31,270 nt of DNA from a virus: positions 1 to 31,270 of the IMG/VR virus record IMGVR_UViG_3300017714_000083. The stretch is one strand, 5' to 3'. The translations under genes were made by a program, and so were the position numbers. Each line of letters opens with the position of its first letter. Position 1 is the stretch's first letter. Shown here in pieces: positions 1 to 10,112 of this stretch. The notes beneath the pieces were generated by a model, which did not search any database, was not told the DNA's origin, and saw only the letters and a program-made list of their open reading frames with translations.

Positions 1-825
1 CAATTGCAAGTACAAAATAATGCAATTTCTGGTTCTATCTTTAATGTACGAATTAAACATGGTCCAAATGAAAGGCCTGACTCAGATAAATTAAGAGGTT
101 TCACAAGTAAAAATACAGTAAAAATGAGAGGTGTTGATGGTACTGGTGCTACACCTACACAAGTATTTAAAGCAATTGCTACGAGAGATAGCGAACAATC
201 AGCAGTTTGGAAGTTTGAAGTTATTCAATATGGTAAAGGTTATACAGCTTTACCTTATGCTGTTGATTCTGAGAATGATTCAGAACTAAAATGTTATAGA
301 TTAGATTTATCACCTGGACTTGGTCATGGTGCTGATGCAGGAGACGAATTACAAGCAAGAGATGTTATGTTAACTTCAAGGGTGATACCTTTAGAAAACG
401 GATTTGCAGATTTAGCAGTTGGTGAGTTTTCTATGATAGGTTTAATGAAAAATCCTATTGATGCATCTACAAATTTAATTGGTACAAAAGATTATTATAC
501 AGTTGCTAAAAAAATTACCTGTGATAATACAGCTTTATTTTCTATCAATGACACCTTCTTTAAAAATGGTGATTCAGACACAGCTGGAAAGGTAATAGCA
601 GTCAGTGGTAAAGATGTTTTTTACATTAACTCTGGGAAGTTAAGAAAAACTTTCACTGATAGTGATTCAATAATTTCAACAGCACATAACAATGTAATTA
701 AAAAAGCTACTAGTGCTGAAATAAAATTTAATAGCGGTAAGTTTCTATCAGTAGATTACTTGGAAAAAGCACTACAAAGATCAAAAGATCAGATAGAATC
801 TTTGAATATACTATTGAGATTGTAA
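1..825 (+). CDS. gp8: Baseplate wedge subunit gp8 (C-terminal part; start outside window)
   Basis: The frame is open at the left edge, so this is the C-terminal 274 codons or so of a longer gene; the TTG near the edge is not a believable start. The block around residues 145-165 (FSMIGLMKNPIDAS then KDYY) and the end (SGKFLSVDYLEK, then QIESLNILLRL) resemble T4 gp8, whose C-terminus has an ISIITNPLEA block, a KDYY and a final SGEMIYMENR to INILFTF run. gp8 is a structural subunit of the baseplate wedge. It lies directly upstream of the giant baseplate/fibre gene, as expected in T4-like late modules. It carries three Asp-Ser-Asp tripeptides. Family assignment is by remembered similarity, not by a search. 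Confidence 0.75.
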   Translation, partial: QLQVQNNAISGSIFNVRIKHGPNERPDSDKLRGFTSKNTVKMRGVDGTGATPTQVFKAIATRDSEQSAVWKFEVIQYGKGYTALPYAVDSENDSELKCYRLDLSPGLGHGADAGDELQARDVMLTSRVIPLENGFADLAVGEFSMIGLMKNPIDASTNLIGTKDYYTVAKKITCDNTALFSINDTFFKNGDSDTAGKVIAVSGKDVFYINSGKLRKTFTDSDSIISTAHNNVIKKATSAEIKFNSGKFLSVDYLEKALQRSKDQIESLNILLRL

Positions 826-831
826 TAAATA
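824..831 (+). promoter_or_regulatory. Late promoter box AATAAATA upstream of the giant baseplate/fibre gene
   Basis: AATAAATA overlaps the gp8 stop codon and lies 18 bases before the next ATG. It matches the T4 late -10 consensus TATAAATA and the NATAAATA form reported for marine T4-like phages. A GAAGAG stretch before the ATG may serve as the ribosome binding site. Confidence 0.6.
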
Positions 832-849
832 GAATGAAGAGATTTATAC

Positions 850-3800
850 ATGTCAACAATTAATTTAAACGTATCGCCATATTTTGACGATTACGATCCA
901 AAAAAGGATTATTTACGAGTCTTGTTTAGACCAGGCTTTGCCGTACAATCTCGTGAACTTAGCCAGCTACAAACAATTACACAAAATCAGATTCAAAGAT
1001 TTGGTGACCATGTATTTAAAGATGGTTCAAGAGTTAATGAAGGAAATATTCATGTAAACTTTGATGTTCATGCAATGACTCTTATATCAGGGTCTGGTAA
1101 TGTTAACTTTCCACTAACAAGTGCAGATACTGGTACAGTAGAAGGTAATATAGGTAATTTTTCTGAAACATTAATTACAAACCAAGCTGGAGATGTACAA
1201 GCAAAAGTCTTAAAAACACCTACTGGTATTAATGAAAGTGCTACAGCGGGTTCAATATTCTTTACATATATTACAAGCAAAAAATTTACTGATAGTGATG
1301 AAGGTTTTATCTATGCTAAAACAGCTGATAACCCAGGAAGCACTATATCACATGTAAACGTATTTTCAAAAGTTTCTAAATCTGCAGTGGCAACAATAAA
1401 AAATGGTGTGTATTACATTGATGGATTTTTTACTAGAATAAATGAACAAAATGTAGTTGTATCATCGACTACAAATAGGCCAACAGCGGCTATTGGATTT
1501 TCTATCACTTCAAAAGCGATTACTGCAAATGATGATGCCACGTTATTTGATAATGCTCGTGGTAGTACTAATGAAGGTGCACCTGGTGCAAACAGATTAC
1601 AAAACTCTATAAGTGTACTAATTAAAAGTACTCTTGACCAAGGTTCTGATCCGACATTTTATAAACAAATAGAAATTAATAATGGTGTTATTGTCGGTGA
1701 TACTGAAAGAGCAATTCAAGGTCGTACTAATTCTCAAAATCCTCAATACAATTTCTTAGGAGATGAGTTAGCAAAAAGACGTAGAGAAGAATCAGGTTCA
1801 TATTATGTTAAAAAATTCTTGCCAAAAATTAGAGAAAACTCTTGGGAAGATTCAGATAGATTTGGTGTTTCATTTTCTCCAGGTATAGCTTATGTTGATG
1901 GTTATCGTTTAGAAACAAGTGCACCAAAAGATATTTACATTGACAGAAATACTGAAGCTAAAAAAGAATTCAATTCAAAACTTTCTATAAAAGGAGCACC
2001 TTACGTAGATATTTATGATATGACATCTGGTGTTTTATCAGGAATGCTATTAACTCAGGCTGGTGGTATTGGTTCATATCAAAATAAATTAGCATTACAA
2101 GATTCAGATGGTATTACAATCGGATTTGGTAGACCTTATGGTGTACAAGTCACATCAACTGCAGGTGGAACTGCTAAAGGCAGACTTTATATGCATGATA
2201 TAAAGATGTTTCAACATATCACAATTGGTGATTCAGATAATTCAACTTATGATTCAGACCATACATCATTACATAAAGGAGTTTATGTCGCCGGTGAAGA
2301 AATTAAAGCAACACTAATTGGTAAAGTACAAACTGGACATGTAATAAAATTAGATAGTAATATCGGAGCAGGAGCTGCAGTAAAAAATGATTCAGATTGG
2401 ACTGATTTTACAGGTACAAAAACAATTGCTGGAGTATCTCAACAAAGAAATGGTATATTAATTACTAATTCATCAGCTCCTTTCGCAGTTGGTGCACAAT
2501 TATCAGGTGATGTACCAAGAGGAGCTTTAACAGCCGTAAAATCTAAAATTAAAACATCAAGATTATATGACTTTTCTCAAGTAAGAAGAATTAGAGCTGC
2601 AAAAGATGATTCAGACGGTGTTGGTTTTGCAGCCTTTACTGATTGGACTCCAGGTTCTGGTGCTACACTAAAAAATGTAGGTGGTGAATTATTAGGTAAT
2701 TCAGATAAAACATTTAAAACATTAAGGTCTGGTACAGTTCCATTTGATAATGACTTTGAAGTGATGTACAAATCTCCACCAACTATTTCTTCTACTGAAG
2801 GTGGATTATCAGTGACACCCAATTTAACTGATTCGCAATGGAGTCATAATAGAAATGGTGATTACAAAAGAACAAGAATTGATGATGCTGTAGAAATTAC
2901 AAAAACTTTAAAATACGGAGTCTTAAAAATCAGAAATACTGATAGTTCAAGAACTACAGCAGTAAACTCATCATGGTCTGCACAAGATAGAAGAATTAAT
3001 ATGTACTATCCAGACCTATACAAAGTATATAAAATTGTACAAGCTACAGATAATAATTCATTTGCCGAAAGTACAACTTTACCAAGTGCAGCATTTACAC
3101 CAGTAAAACTTTCTATATCTGGTGGTGCTACAATTCCTCAAGGTTCATTACTTATAGGTAAAGAATCTAAAACAAGAGCAAGAGTAGCATTATCAAACAC
3201 AGTTGCAACAGGAGAAAGTACGTTATCAGCTACTACAGGTTATCATATTGTAAAATCTGGTACAGGATTGGCTGATGAAGTACAAGTTTGTTTTGAAAAA
3301 GGTGTAGCATTTGTAGCAGGAGAAGCTATCACAATAAAAGTACCTGATAGAGAAACTGCAATTTTAGATAATATTACATTTACTTCATTAGGAACTACAA
3401 TACCCGGCACAGATATTACTAACAATTATCTTGTGGACAATGGGCAAAGAGCTGATTATTATGGTATTGGCTCTATTATTAGAAAAAAATCTGTTCCTGC
3501 ACCATCAAGTGGTGACTTACTAGTTTTCTTTTCTTACTTTGATGCTGATCCGTTCCAAGGTTTATTTTATAGTGTTGATTCATATGCTGCAGACGGTTTT
3601 TATTCAGTTGACCCAAGATATTTTAGAGAACCACAAGAAATAAAAAGTTATGAACCTTTAAATGGTACTAATTTAAGAAACTCAGTAGATTTTAGATTTA
3701 GACAAAGACTAGGTTCTAATTATTCAACAGCACAAAACCCACTATCATTTAGCTGGAGAAACTTAGAGAATACAGGTACACACGTAATGCCTGATGGTCA

Positions 3801-6800
3801 ATTTTCCACAGATGCAGAATATTTCTTAGGACAAAAATTATCTTTTGTACTTAACAAAGATGCAGAAATTAAAGTTATACCTGGTATAGGTGATACCAGA
3901 GCTGCAACACAGCCTGATTTAGCACCTGGTACTATGTTATTAGCAACTATTGATGTACCACCAGCTGTAAGATACCCTACTAAAACTATTGATATAGCTG
4001 AAGGTCAACAACGTGGTTTTACCATGAAAGACATTTCTAAAATCGAAAAACGTGTTAGAAATCTTGAAACATCTGTATCTTTATCTTTATTAGAGTCTCA
4101 AGCATTACACGATAATGTAGGTACAAGAGTAAAATCTGGTTTTGTTGTTGATGATTTTTCATCAGTTATAAGTACACCAGGTGATTTACAAAACAAAGAA
4201 TTTAGAGCTTCTATTGATACACAAACAAATCAGTTAAGAGCACCTTCAGTTGAAAGAGACATAGTTTTAGAACGTTCTGATGCCGGTACAAACATTGACC
4301 CTTATTACTTAACTCAGGGTCCTGGTTATATTATGAAATCTTACACTGAACAAAAAATGTTAGAACAAACATTTGCTTCTGAACTTGTAAGAATAAATCC
4401 TTATGCAGCTTGGACGTATAGTGGAATAATATCTCTAACACCTAACCAAGACTTTTGGAGAGACCCATCTTGGAATATTGTTGAAAATTTCTTTATTGAT
4501 AGAACAGCATTTGGTGGAGGTACAACTTCTGTATCCGAAGCTGTATTTGATAACTTAACACCAGTCACAAGAGATATTCCAAACACAGAATTTAATACTA
4601 CAGAAACTAACTGGACTGGAACAACTACTACAACTACTACAACTAGTCTAGGAAATATTTGGACGTGGTGGCTTGGTGATACAACAACTACTACAGAAAC
4701 TGAAACTGGTACAACAACAACTAGTAATTTCATAGCACAAGAAGAAGAATTTACAAGTAGTAGTAATTTTAATATTAGAGAAGTAAGAGAAAAAGATGAT
4801 GCATTCATCAGATCGAGAGTTGTAGAATTTGTAGGTACAGGATTCAGACCTAACACTGACTTAAAAGCTGTCTTTGATTCTGTAGATGTTTCAAATAATT
4901 GCCAGCAAACAGATTATTTACCAATTGATGTTTCTACAACAAGAACTTACGGTACTGTAGGTGCTTTAAGAACAGATGGAAAAGGACAAATTAGAGGTAG
5001 ATTAACTATACCTGCAAGAACATTTAAAACTGGTACTAAATCTTTAGTACTTACAGATAAAGATGGTTCTGCAACAACAGAAGGTCAAGTCATATATGAA
5101 TCAAGAGGTTTCTTTGAAGTTGGTGATTTAGTCTCATTAAGAGCTACACGAGAAGCTGGTAATAGACTTATATCACAATCAACTTCAGATGCTACACGTT
5201 CAACATCAACTACAACAACCACTCCTTTTGTATGGCCAGCACTTAACTGGAACTTTGGAGACCCAGTAGCACAATTATTTACATTACCACTTGACCCAGG
5301 AAATGACCCTAATAACTTTAATCCTGCTAATCAAAATGCCAGAGCAACTGGTTCGTTTATAACTTCAGTAGATATTTACTTAGGATTTGTAGATACTAGA
5401 ACAAACAATGACCATGTACTTTGTGAAATAAGAAGTACTGAAAACGGCTATCCTGGCAGAGATATTTTAGGTAGAGCAAGAGTAGATGTCACATCTGCAA
5501 ATGCTAACTTATTAAAACCTGCAACCAAAACAAACTTTAGATTTGATGCTCCAGTATTTTTAAGAGAACAAACAGAATATGCAATTGTATTACTTACACC
5601 ATCTGATACTACATCAGTTTGGACAGCACAACAAGGACAAGAAGATGTAAATACTGGTGGTAAAATTGATAAACAACCTAACGTTGGTGGATATTATGGT
5701 TCATTCTTTAGTTCACAAAATGGAAGTACTTGGACGCCTGAACAAAACAGAGATTTAACATTTACAGCTAATAGAGCTGAATTTACTACAGCTGATTCTA
5801 CAATTACTATGAGAGATAAAGCTAATTTTTATGGTCAACCAATTGGACAAGCGGCTCAGGGATTAGCTATTGAAACATTTGATAATTCTTATTATATTAA
5901 AGTACATCATCCTAACCACGGTATGTATGGTCCTGATGATACTCACCAAGTTAGAATACTAGGTGTAAGTGGTAATGGTACTATTAGTAATGGTGCAGAC
6001 TCAGACCTAGTAAGATTTAGAGGTGAATCCGTATTAAATGGTATTCCAACTTCATTTATTAATAATGTAAGTGGACTTTCTAACTTAACAACATCATCAA
6101 CAACAGCTAGACATAAAGTAAAAAATGCTACACAAGACACTTATATGATAGATTTAAGTGAGCAAGATTCTGATTCAGCTGCAATTAATTCTAATCCAGT
6201 CACTGGTGGTTGGCATAAAAGTGTTAAAGCTGGAAAAGGTGGTGGTGAAAATGTAGTTGCCACTGGTAGTATACAATATGATGCAGTACGAACAAATACA
6301 TCTCCAATTATATTTGATGAAACAACTGTTGAATCACAGCTTAAAACAACAAGTGGTGCAAACTTAATATTAAGAGCTGCTTCTAACTTATTTGGTTATA
6401 GTACTGGTGATCAATATTACGATTCACCTCAAGTAAAAGAAACTAGTTTCAATCGTGCACCAATAGATAGAATTGTAGGTTTTTCTTCGCCAAGACTAGT
6501 TAATGGTTCAATGAATAAAACTGCAACCGCTGATTTTGAACAACAAATAACTTTAAAAACAACTAACAAATTTGTATCACCAGTAATTAGATTAGATTCT
6601 GCAAGTACTATGTTTGCTTATAAAAATAACATTGGTACATATATTGATGATTCAGATATGTCTGGATTAGTTGCTACACCTGTCACAGCTACATCAACTG
6701 CAACAGCACAAACAGAATTTGCTGCTTTCCAAGCTGGAATATCTAGTAGAGATGAACAAGCTGGTTATATTACAAAAGTTTTAAAATTAGATGTACCAGC

Positions 6801-7110
6801 ATCACAAATAAGAATGTTCTTTGATGCTGATATGGACCCATCTGGTGAGTTCAACATTAGATACAAAACAAGGGCAGTAGGTGATAATACAGAGTTCGGA
6901 GAAATTGAATTTGAAACATTCCCAAGAACTCAAATTGTAAATGAAACTAATTTTGGTAAATTTAAAAGTTCTGCAGTATTTGAACAATTTAGTCTTACAC
7001 AAGATTTAGGAAAAGAATTTGATGCATTTCAAATAAAAATAGAAATGAATAGTAAAAACTCATCATTTATAAGCAAATTACGTGATTTAAGGATAATAGC
7101 AGTAGCATAA
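850..7110 (+). CDS. Giant DUF4815-type baseplate/tail-fibre structural protein (2086 aa)
   Basis: The N-terminus (residues 1-65, including NVSPYFDDYDPKKDYLRVLF and QSRELSQLQTI) matches the DUF4815 signature of large structural proteins in marine T4-like phages. These sit in the baseplate or fibre region; exact role unknown. About residues 1500-1590 resemble a beta-sandwich module (VDIYLGFVD, ENGYPGRDILG, TEYAIVLL). The C-terminus (about 1975-2086) is another beta-rich block with AGYITKVLKLD. Low-complexity threonine runs at residues 1258-1265, 1278-1282, 1288-1291 and 1454-1458 are interleaved with Trp-rich pieces (WTWWLGD) and look like flexible linkers. Ten DSD tripeptides lie in predicted loops. 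The gene starts after a late box and is translationally coupled (TAATG) to the next gene. Host-contact function is inferred from size and position only. Confidence 0.85.
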   Translation: MSTINLNVSPYFDDYDPKKDYLRVLFRPGFAVQSRELSQLQTITQNQIQRFGDHVFKDGSRVNEGNIHVNFDVHAMTLISGSGNVNFPLTSADTGTVEGNIGNFSETLITNQAGDVQAKVLKTPTGINESATAGSIFFTYITSKKFTDSDEGFIYAKTADNPGSTISHVNVFSKVSKSAVATIKNGVYYIDGFFTRINEQNVVVSSTTNRPTAAIGFSITSKAITANDDATLFDNARGSTNEGAPGANRLQNSISVLIKSTLDQGSDPTFYKQIEINNGVIVGDTERAIQGRTNSQNPQYNFLGDELAKRRREESGSYYVKKFLPKIRENSWEDSDRFGVSFSPGIAYVDGYRLETSAPKDIYIDRNTEAKKEFNSKLSIKGAPYVDIYDMTSGVLSGMLLTQAGGIGSYQNKLALQDSDGITIGFGRPYGVQVTSTAGGTAKGRLYMHDIKMFQHITIGDSDNSTYDSDHTSLHKGVYVAGEEIKATLIGKVQTGHVIKLDSNIGAGAAVKNDSDWTDFTGTKTIAGVSQQRNGILITNSSAPFAVGAQLSGDVPRGALTAVKSKIKTSRLYDFSQVRRIRAAKDDSDGVGFAAFTDWTPGSGATLKNVGGELLGNSDKTFKTLRSGTVPFDNDFEVMYKSPPTISSTEGGLSVTPNLTDSQWSHNRNGDYKRTRIDDAVEITKTLKYGVLKIRNTDSSRTTAVNSSWSAQDRRINMYYPDLYKVYKIVQATDNNSFAESTTLPSAAFTPVKLSISGGATIPQGSLLIGKESKTRARVALSNTVATGESTLSATTGYHIVKSGTGLADEVQVCFEKGVAFVAGEAITIKVPDRETAILDNITFTSLGTTIPGTDITNNYLVDNGQRADYYGIGSIIRKKSVPAPSSGDLLVFFSYFDADPFQGLFYSVDSYAADGFYSVDPRYFREPQEIKSYEPLNGTNLRNSVDFRFRQRLGSNYSTAQNPLSFSWRNLENTGTHVMPDGQFSTDAEYFLGQKLSFVLNKDAEIKVIPGIGDTRAATQPDLAPGTMLLATIDVPPAVRYPTKTIDIAEGQQRGFTMKDISKIEKRVRNLETSVSLSLLESQALHDNVGTRVKSGFVVDDFSSVISTPGDLQNKEFRASIDTQTNQLRAPSVERDIVLERSDAGTNIDPYYLTQGPGYIMKSYTEQKMLEQTFASELVRINPYAAWTYSGIISLTPNQDFWRDPSWNIVENFFIDRTAFGGGTTSVSEAVFDNLTPVTRDIPNTEFNTTETNWTGTTTTTTTTSLGNIWTWWLGDTTTTTETETGTTTTSNFIAQEEEFTSSSNFNIREVREKDDAFIRSRVVEFVGTGFRPNTDLKAVFDSVDVSNNCQQTDYLPIDVSTTRTYGTVGALRTDGKGQIRGRLTIPARTFKTGTKSLVLTDKDGSATTEGQVIYESRGFFEVGDLVSLRATREAGNRLISQSTSDATRSTSTTTTTPFVWPALNWNFGDPVAQLFTLPLDPGNDPNNFNPANQNARATGSFITSVDIYLGFVDTRTNNDHVLCEIRSTENGYPGRDILGRARVDVTSANANLLKPATKTNFRFDAPVFLREQTEYAIVLLTPSDTTSVWTAQQGQEDVNTGGKIDKQPNVGGYYGSFFSSQNGSTWTPEQNRDLTFTANRAEFTTADSTITMRDKANFYGQPIGQAAQGLAIETFDNSYYIKVHHPNHGMYGPDDTHQVRILGVSGNGTISNGADSDLVRFRGESVLNGIPTSFINNVSGLSNLTTSSTTARHKVKNATQDTYMIDLSEQDSDSAAINSNPVTGGWHKSVKAGKGGGENVVATGSIQYDAVRTNTSPIIFDETTVESQLKTTSGANLILRAASNLFGYSTGDQYYDSPQVKETSFNRAPIDRIVGFSSPRLVNGSMNKTATADFEQQITLKTTNKFVSPVIRLDSASTMFAYKNNIGTYIDDSDMSGLVATPVTATSTATAQTEFAAFQAGISSRDEQAGYITKVLKLDVPASQIRMFFDADMDPSGEFNIRYKTRAVGDNTEFGEIEFETFPRTQIVNETNFGKFKSSAVFEQFSLTQDLGKEFDAFQIKIEMNSKNSSFISKLRDLRIIAVA
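4621..4722 (+). repeat. ACA/ACT triplet microsatellite encoding poly-Thr
   Basis: Eight consecutive Thr codons (4621-4644), then five (4681-4695) and four (4711-4722), mostly ACA and ACT, lie within the giant structural gene. A further five-Thr run lies at 5209-5223. They are in frame and would lengthen or shorten the linker by whole codons on slippage. Confidence 0.8.
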
Positions 7111-7292
7111 TGGATAAAAAACATTTAAGAAGAGACCCCAAGAGTGGAGCTATTTTAAATACTAATAGAGCTGCTTATGATGAATATAAAGCTAAAACTC
7201 TAAAAGATAAACAAACTGAAACAAGAATAACAAGTTTAGAAACAAAAATGGATAAAATTTTAAAATTGATGGAGAAGATAGCAAATGGCTAA
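7110..7292 (+). CDS. Small charged coiled-coil protein (60 aa)
   Basis: ATG overlaps the upstream stop as TAATG, and the gene end overlaps the next start by 8 bases, so it is translationally coupled on both sides. The N-terminal RRDPKSGAILNTNRAAYDEYK is a pattern I recall from small proteins in marine T4-like structural modules. The C-terminal half (ETRITSLETKMDKILKLMEKI) has heptad spacing of I/L/M residues and should form a short coiled coil. A role as an accessory or chaperone of the neighbouring fibre proteins is possible but inferred from position only. Confidence 0.75.
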   Translation: MDKKHLRRDPKSGAILNTNRAAYDEYKAKTLKDKQTETRITSLETKMDKILKLMEKIANG

Positions 7293-8127
7293 CTTAAAAG
7301 ACATATTAGTACCTAATTTTGGATTTGCAGATTCTGATACACAGGTTGGTATTGCACCTGTAAATACTCAGTCTGGCACTATTGCCTTTAATGATTCTAA
7401 TCGTATAGTTAAAAACAATGTTAGAATTAATATTGGTTCTTCTCCAAACTCAAACACAGGTGACCCATTAAGAACTGCTTTTATTAAAGTAGGAAACTTT
7501 ATGGAAGCTGTTTATAGAGCAGACTCAGATAAAGATTTACGTATTAAAAGATTTGAAACTCCAGTGGGTGATTCAGATTTTAGAATCTTAGGAGTTAAAT
7601 CATCTAACGATTTAAGATGGGATTCTGATGCAGTACACACAAATATAGGAAATAATACTACTGGTTTTGATAGTGATACATTTGCAGGTTTGAAACCCGG
7701 TGATACAGTATTCTTAACTGATAGAATTGACCCATCAGGTCGTCAAGCATTTATTGATAAGTATTCTAGGTCTAATCCTCATGGAAGAATAGATATTAAT
7801 ACTGTACGTTTAAAAAATAATGAGTATAGTGTAAATGCTCCAGCTTTTTTAAAAGTTGGTGCTGATGGTCTTTTAAAAGTACAAACTGAATTTTCTCTAG
7901 ACCAAGTAGGTTTAGATTTTGATGGTGCTTTATCAAGATTAAGTGCTGGTACTCAAACAGGTAAATTAGCTGCAGCTGACCAACAAAAACTGTACTCTGA
8001 CTTTAATGAAATTCAAGGATTGACTAATTCTTCATTTAGAATATCTGCTGATAACGTTGAAGATGCATTTGCAGAACTTGTCGCAAGACAAGTTAGGATT
8101 GGATATGATGCAGGGTTTTATGGGTAA
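7285..8127 (+). CDS. Virion structural / fibre-like protein with NxGxxP-TGD module (280 aa)
   Basis: Residues 47-77 carry a module of the form INIGSSPNSNTGD, then PLRTAFIKVGNFMEAVY. It is shared with the N-terminus of the protein at 10113 and typical of fibre and baseplate proteins of marine T4-like phages, where it probably mediates assembly. The rest is of unknown fold. Five DSD tripeptides are spaced along the chain. The gene is coupled to the upstream 60-residue gene by an 8-base overlap and is followed by neck gene gp14 after 9 bases. In T4 the gene before 14 is 13, but I see no gp13 similarity here. A fibre or whisker-like role is inferred. Confidence 0.7.
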   Translation: MANLKDILVPNFGFADSDTQVGIAPVNTQSGTIAFNDSNRIVKNNVRINIGSSPNSNTGDPLRTAFIKVGNFMEAVYRADSDKDLRIKRFETPVGDSDFRILGVKSSNDLRWDSDAVHTNIGNNTTGFDSDTFAGLKPGDTVFLTDRIDPSGRQAFIDKYSRSNPHGRIDINTVRLKNNEYSVNAPAFLKVGADGLLKVQTEFSLDQVGLDFDGALSRLSAGTQTGKLAAADQQKLYSDFNEIQGLTNSSFRISADNVEDAFAELVARQVRIGYDAGFYG

Positions 8128-8136
8128 TGAGCACAA

Positions 8137-9231
8137 ATGTCATCAGTAAAGAACAACTTTGCAGGTTTTACAATCGCACCAACAGGCTTTGGTGGCGATT
8201 CTGATAATGATTCAGATTTTGGTGAGAATCTAAACCGTTCCATACAATCAATAAATAAATCTTATTCAATTAAATCAGGTATTCAAAATACTTTTATTGA
8301 TGGTTATATAAACCAATTTGGTGCGTCATCTAGGTTTTCTACAAACGAACAAAGAACAATTCAAAACTTAATTAGAGAGTCTATAAATGTAAATGGTATA
8401 ACTGTTCGTTATATGCCAAGAGCATCAGACTATACTGATAATGTTTGGAATGAAAGACCGGAATCACACTTTGATTCAGGTTATCAAATTGATATGTTAT
8501 TGGTTGCTTCAGCTGGATTTGAAGGTGAAGGAGATACTATGACTCTATATGGTATGGAGTTCAGAGAAGAAGTTATCATGTCAGTTGCAATTAATAGATT
8601 TACACAAAGAGACTCAGATTATAGAACAATATTAAAACAAAGACTTACAGACTCCGATACATTTGGAGCCTCATCTGCTTCTAATGATTCTGATTCTGAT
8701 CAATATCAACATTTACTTTCAAAGTTTTCAAGAACAAGACCTCTTGAAGGTGACCTTATTGTAATTCCATTTGGTAGGTCAGCACAAAACAAAAGTCAGT
8801 ATGTTCCAAAGGTTTTTGAAATTACACGTGTCACAACATATCATGATGGAGCATTTTTCCAATTAGGAAATAACTATCAATATAAACTACATTGTAAACT
8901 ATTCGAGTTATCAGGAGAAGATTTATATTTCAATCCTACTGCTATAACATACGACAATACTGGAAAAGCTACAAGTACTACAGATCAAATTGTTAGTCAG
9001 GCAGCTACAGGAATTACATTTACAGACTCGGAAACTAAAGCTATAGATATAACTGATAGCGATTTAATTTCTGATTCTTGGGCATCAAATACCGAAATTG
9101 AACAAAGAGCTGAGAATCAAGAAGTATACGATAATAACGGCATCGTACGAGAAACGCCGAAAACAATAACAGATGACTATACAGCTAGAGCTTTTGGTCA
9201 ACCTGGTATAAGAAATTTGGATGATATTTAA
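8137..9231 (+). CDS. gp14: Neck protein gp14 (head completion)
   Basis: The protein resembles T4 gp14 across its length: an ESINVNGITVRYMPR block (T4 ESIQMRGVECYYVPR), FEGEGDTMTLYGMEFREEVIMSV (T4 [26 protein letters not shown], in outline), EGDLIVIPF (T4 EGDLIYFPM), FFQLG and SGEDLYF. gp14 forms part of the neck that closes the filled head and joins it to the tail. At 364 residues it is longer than T4 gp14 (about 256); much of the extra length is DSD-rich loops such as residues 20-27 and around 183-189. The gene is followed directly by gp15 with a TAATG-type overlap, the T4 14-15 order. The ATG is preceded by no clear ribosome binding site. Confidence 0.85.
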   Translation: MSSVKNNFAGFTIAPTGFGGDSDNDSDFGENLNRSIQSINKSYSIKSGIQNTFIDGYINQFGASSRFSTNEQRTIQNLIRESINVNGITVRYMPRASDYTDNVWNERPESHFDSGYQIDMLLVASAGFEGEGDTMTLYGMEFREEVIMSVAINRFTQRDSDYRTILKQRLTDSDTFGASSASNDSDSDQYQHLLSKFSRTRPLEGDLIVIPFGRSAQNKSQYVPKVFEITRVTTYHDGAFFQLGNNYQYKLHCKLFELSGEDLYFNPTAITYDNTGKATSTTDQIVSQAATGITFTDSETKAIDITDSDLISDSWASNTEIEQRAENQEVYDNNGIVRETPKTITDDYTARAFGQPGIRNLDDI

Positions 9232-10097
9232 TGTTAGGTACTCAATTTTATCACGAAACTGTTAAAACTGCAACTGCAGTGTTTGGTAGTTTATTCAACA
9301 ATATTGTTATAAAAAGACGTGATGGCAAACTAGTACCTGTTCCAATATCTTATGGACCAAGACAAAAATGGCTTGAAGCACAAAAAGGTTTAAGACCTAC
9401 TGAAGAAATGTTTGAAAGACTTTTACCAAGAATGTCTTATCAATTTGTTGCTATGATATATGACCAAAATAGAAAACTTAATAACAAACCTAATATCTTA
9501 AGAGCACCAGATAGTTTAGCATATCCAAGACAAAAAGCAAATATGCCAGTTCCTTATACATTGTCTTATACTTTGTATTGTGAAACAAAAACTTTAAATG
9601 ATGGTTGGCAAATAATAGAACAAATTGTACCATTTTTTAATCCAGCTTATACAGTAAAAGTAAGACATTTTCCTGCAGATGCAGATACAAAAACACCTGT
9701 TCCTACAAATGCATTTGATATGCCTTTTTCACTAACATCAGTGACTTGGACAGATGATTTTACAGGAGATATTACTACAAGAAGAACAGTAGAATGGACA
9801 TTAGAATTTGAAACAAAAGTCTGGTTCCATGGACCAATTGCACAAACCAAAGTAATTTTAGATTCAAGAGCAATTGTAGCAACTCCAGGAAATGCTACTG
9901 ATTCTGATAGAAAAGACATTAACTTATTACGTAGAAGTGATAGTGATTTACTTGGTGCTGATGTGGGTCATGTAGTATTGAAAACACCAGACTCGGATGC
10001 AATATTTGATAGTGATTCTAGAGTTAGTCCAAGAATTACCAATTTATCTGATTCTGATGGTAATGTTATTAAGATAGTAAGAGATTTTAACCTTTAG
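9231..10097 (+). CDS. gp15: Tail terminator / sheath stabiliser gp15
   Basis: The N-terminus (FYHETVKTATAVFGSLFNNIVIKRRDG) matches the T4 gp15 pattern FYNSSFRRYATLMGDLFSNIQIKR, followed by VPISYGPRQKW, LPRMSYQFV, a YxLxxYxE/R segment, IIEQIVPFFNPAY and RRTVEWTLEFE, each with a T4 counterpart. gp15 caps the contracted or extended tail sheath and tube and joins the tail to the neck. The conserved core ends near residue 215. A C-terminal tail of about 70 residues carries all five DSD tripeptides (from residue 223 onward), so here the motif is confined to an appended segment. The ATG overlaps the gp14 stop (TAATG). Confidence 0.85.
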   Translation: MLGTQFYHETVKTATAVFGSLFNNIVIKRRDGKLVPVPISYGPRQKWLEAQKGLRPTEEMFERLLPRMSYQFVAMIYDQNRKLNNKPNILRAPDSLAYPRQKANMPVPYTLSYTLYCETKTLNDGWQIIEQIVPFFNPAYTVKVRHFPADADTKTPVPTNAFDMPFSLTSVTWTDDFTGDITTRRTVEWTLEFETKVWFHGPIAQTKVILDSRAIVATPGNATDSDRKDINLLRRSDSDLLGADVGHVVLKTPDSDAIFDSDSRVSPRITNLSDSDGNVIKIVRDFNL

Positions 10098-10100
10098 TGA

Positions 10101-10108
10101 AATAAATA
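10101..10108 (+). promoter_or_regulatory. Late promoter box AATAAATA, four bases before ATG
   Basis: The box lies just after the gp15 stop and exactly four bases before the ATG at 10113. No Shine-Dalgarno sequence is visible. The expected T4-type late transcription start falls at about the start codon. Confidence 0.6.
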
Positions 10109-10112
10109 AAAC

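Noticed and set aside
4401-4856. 151-codon reverse open frame, Val-rich
   Set aside because: It is the complement of the poly-Thr codons of the giant structural gene; no ribosome binding site and no promoter.
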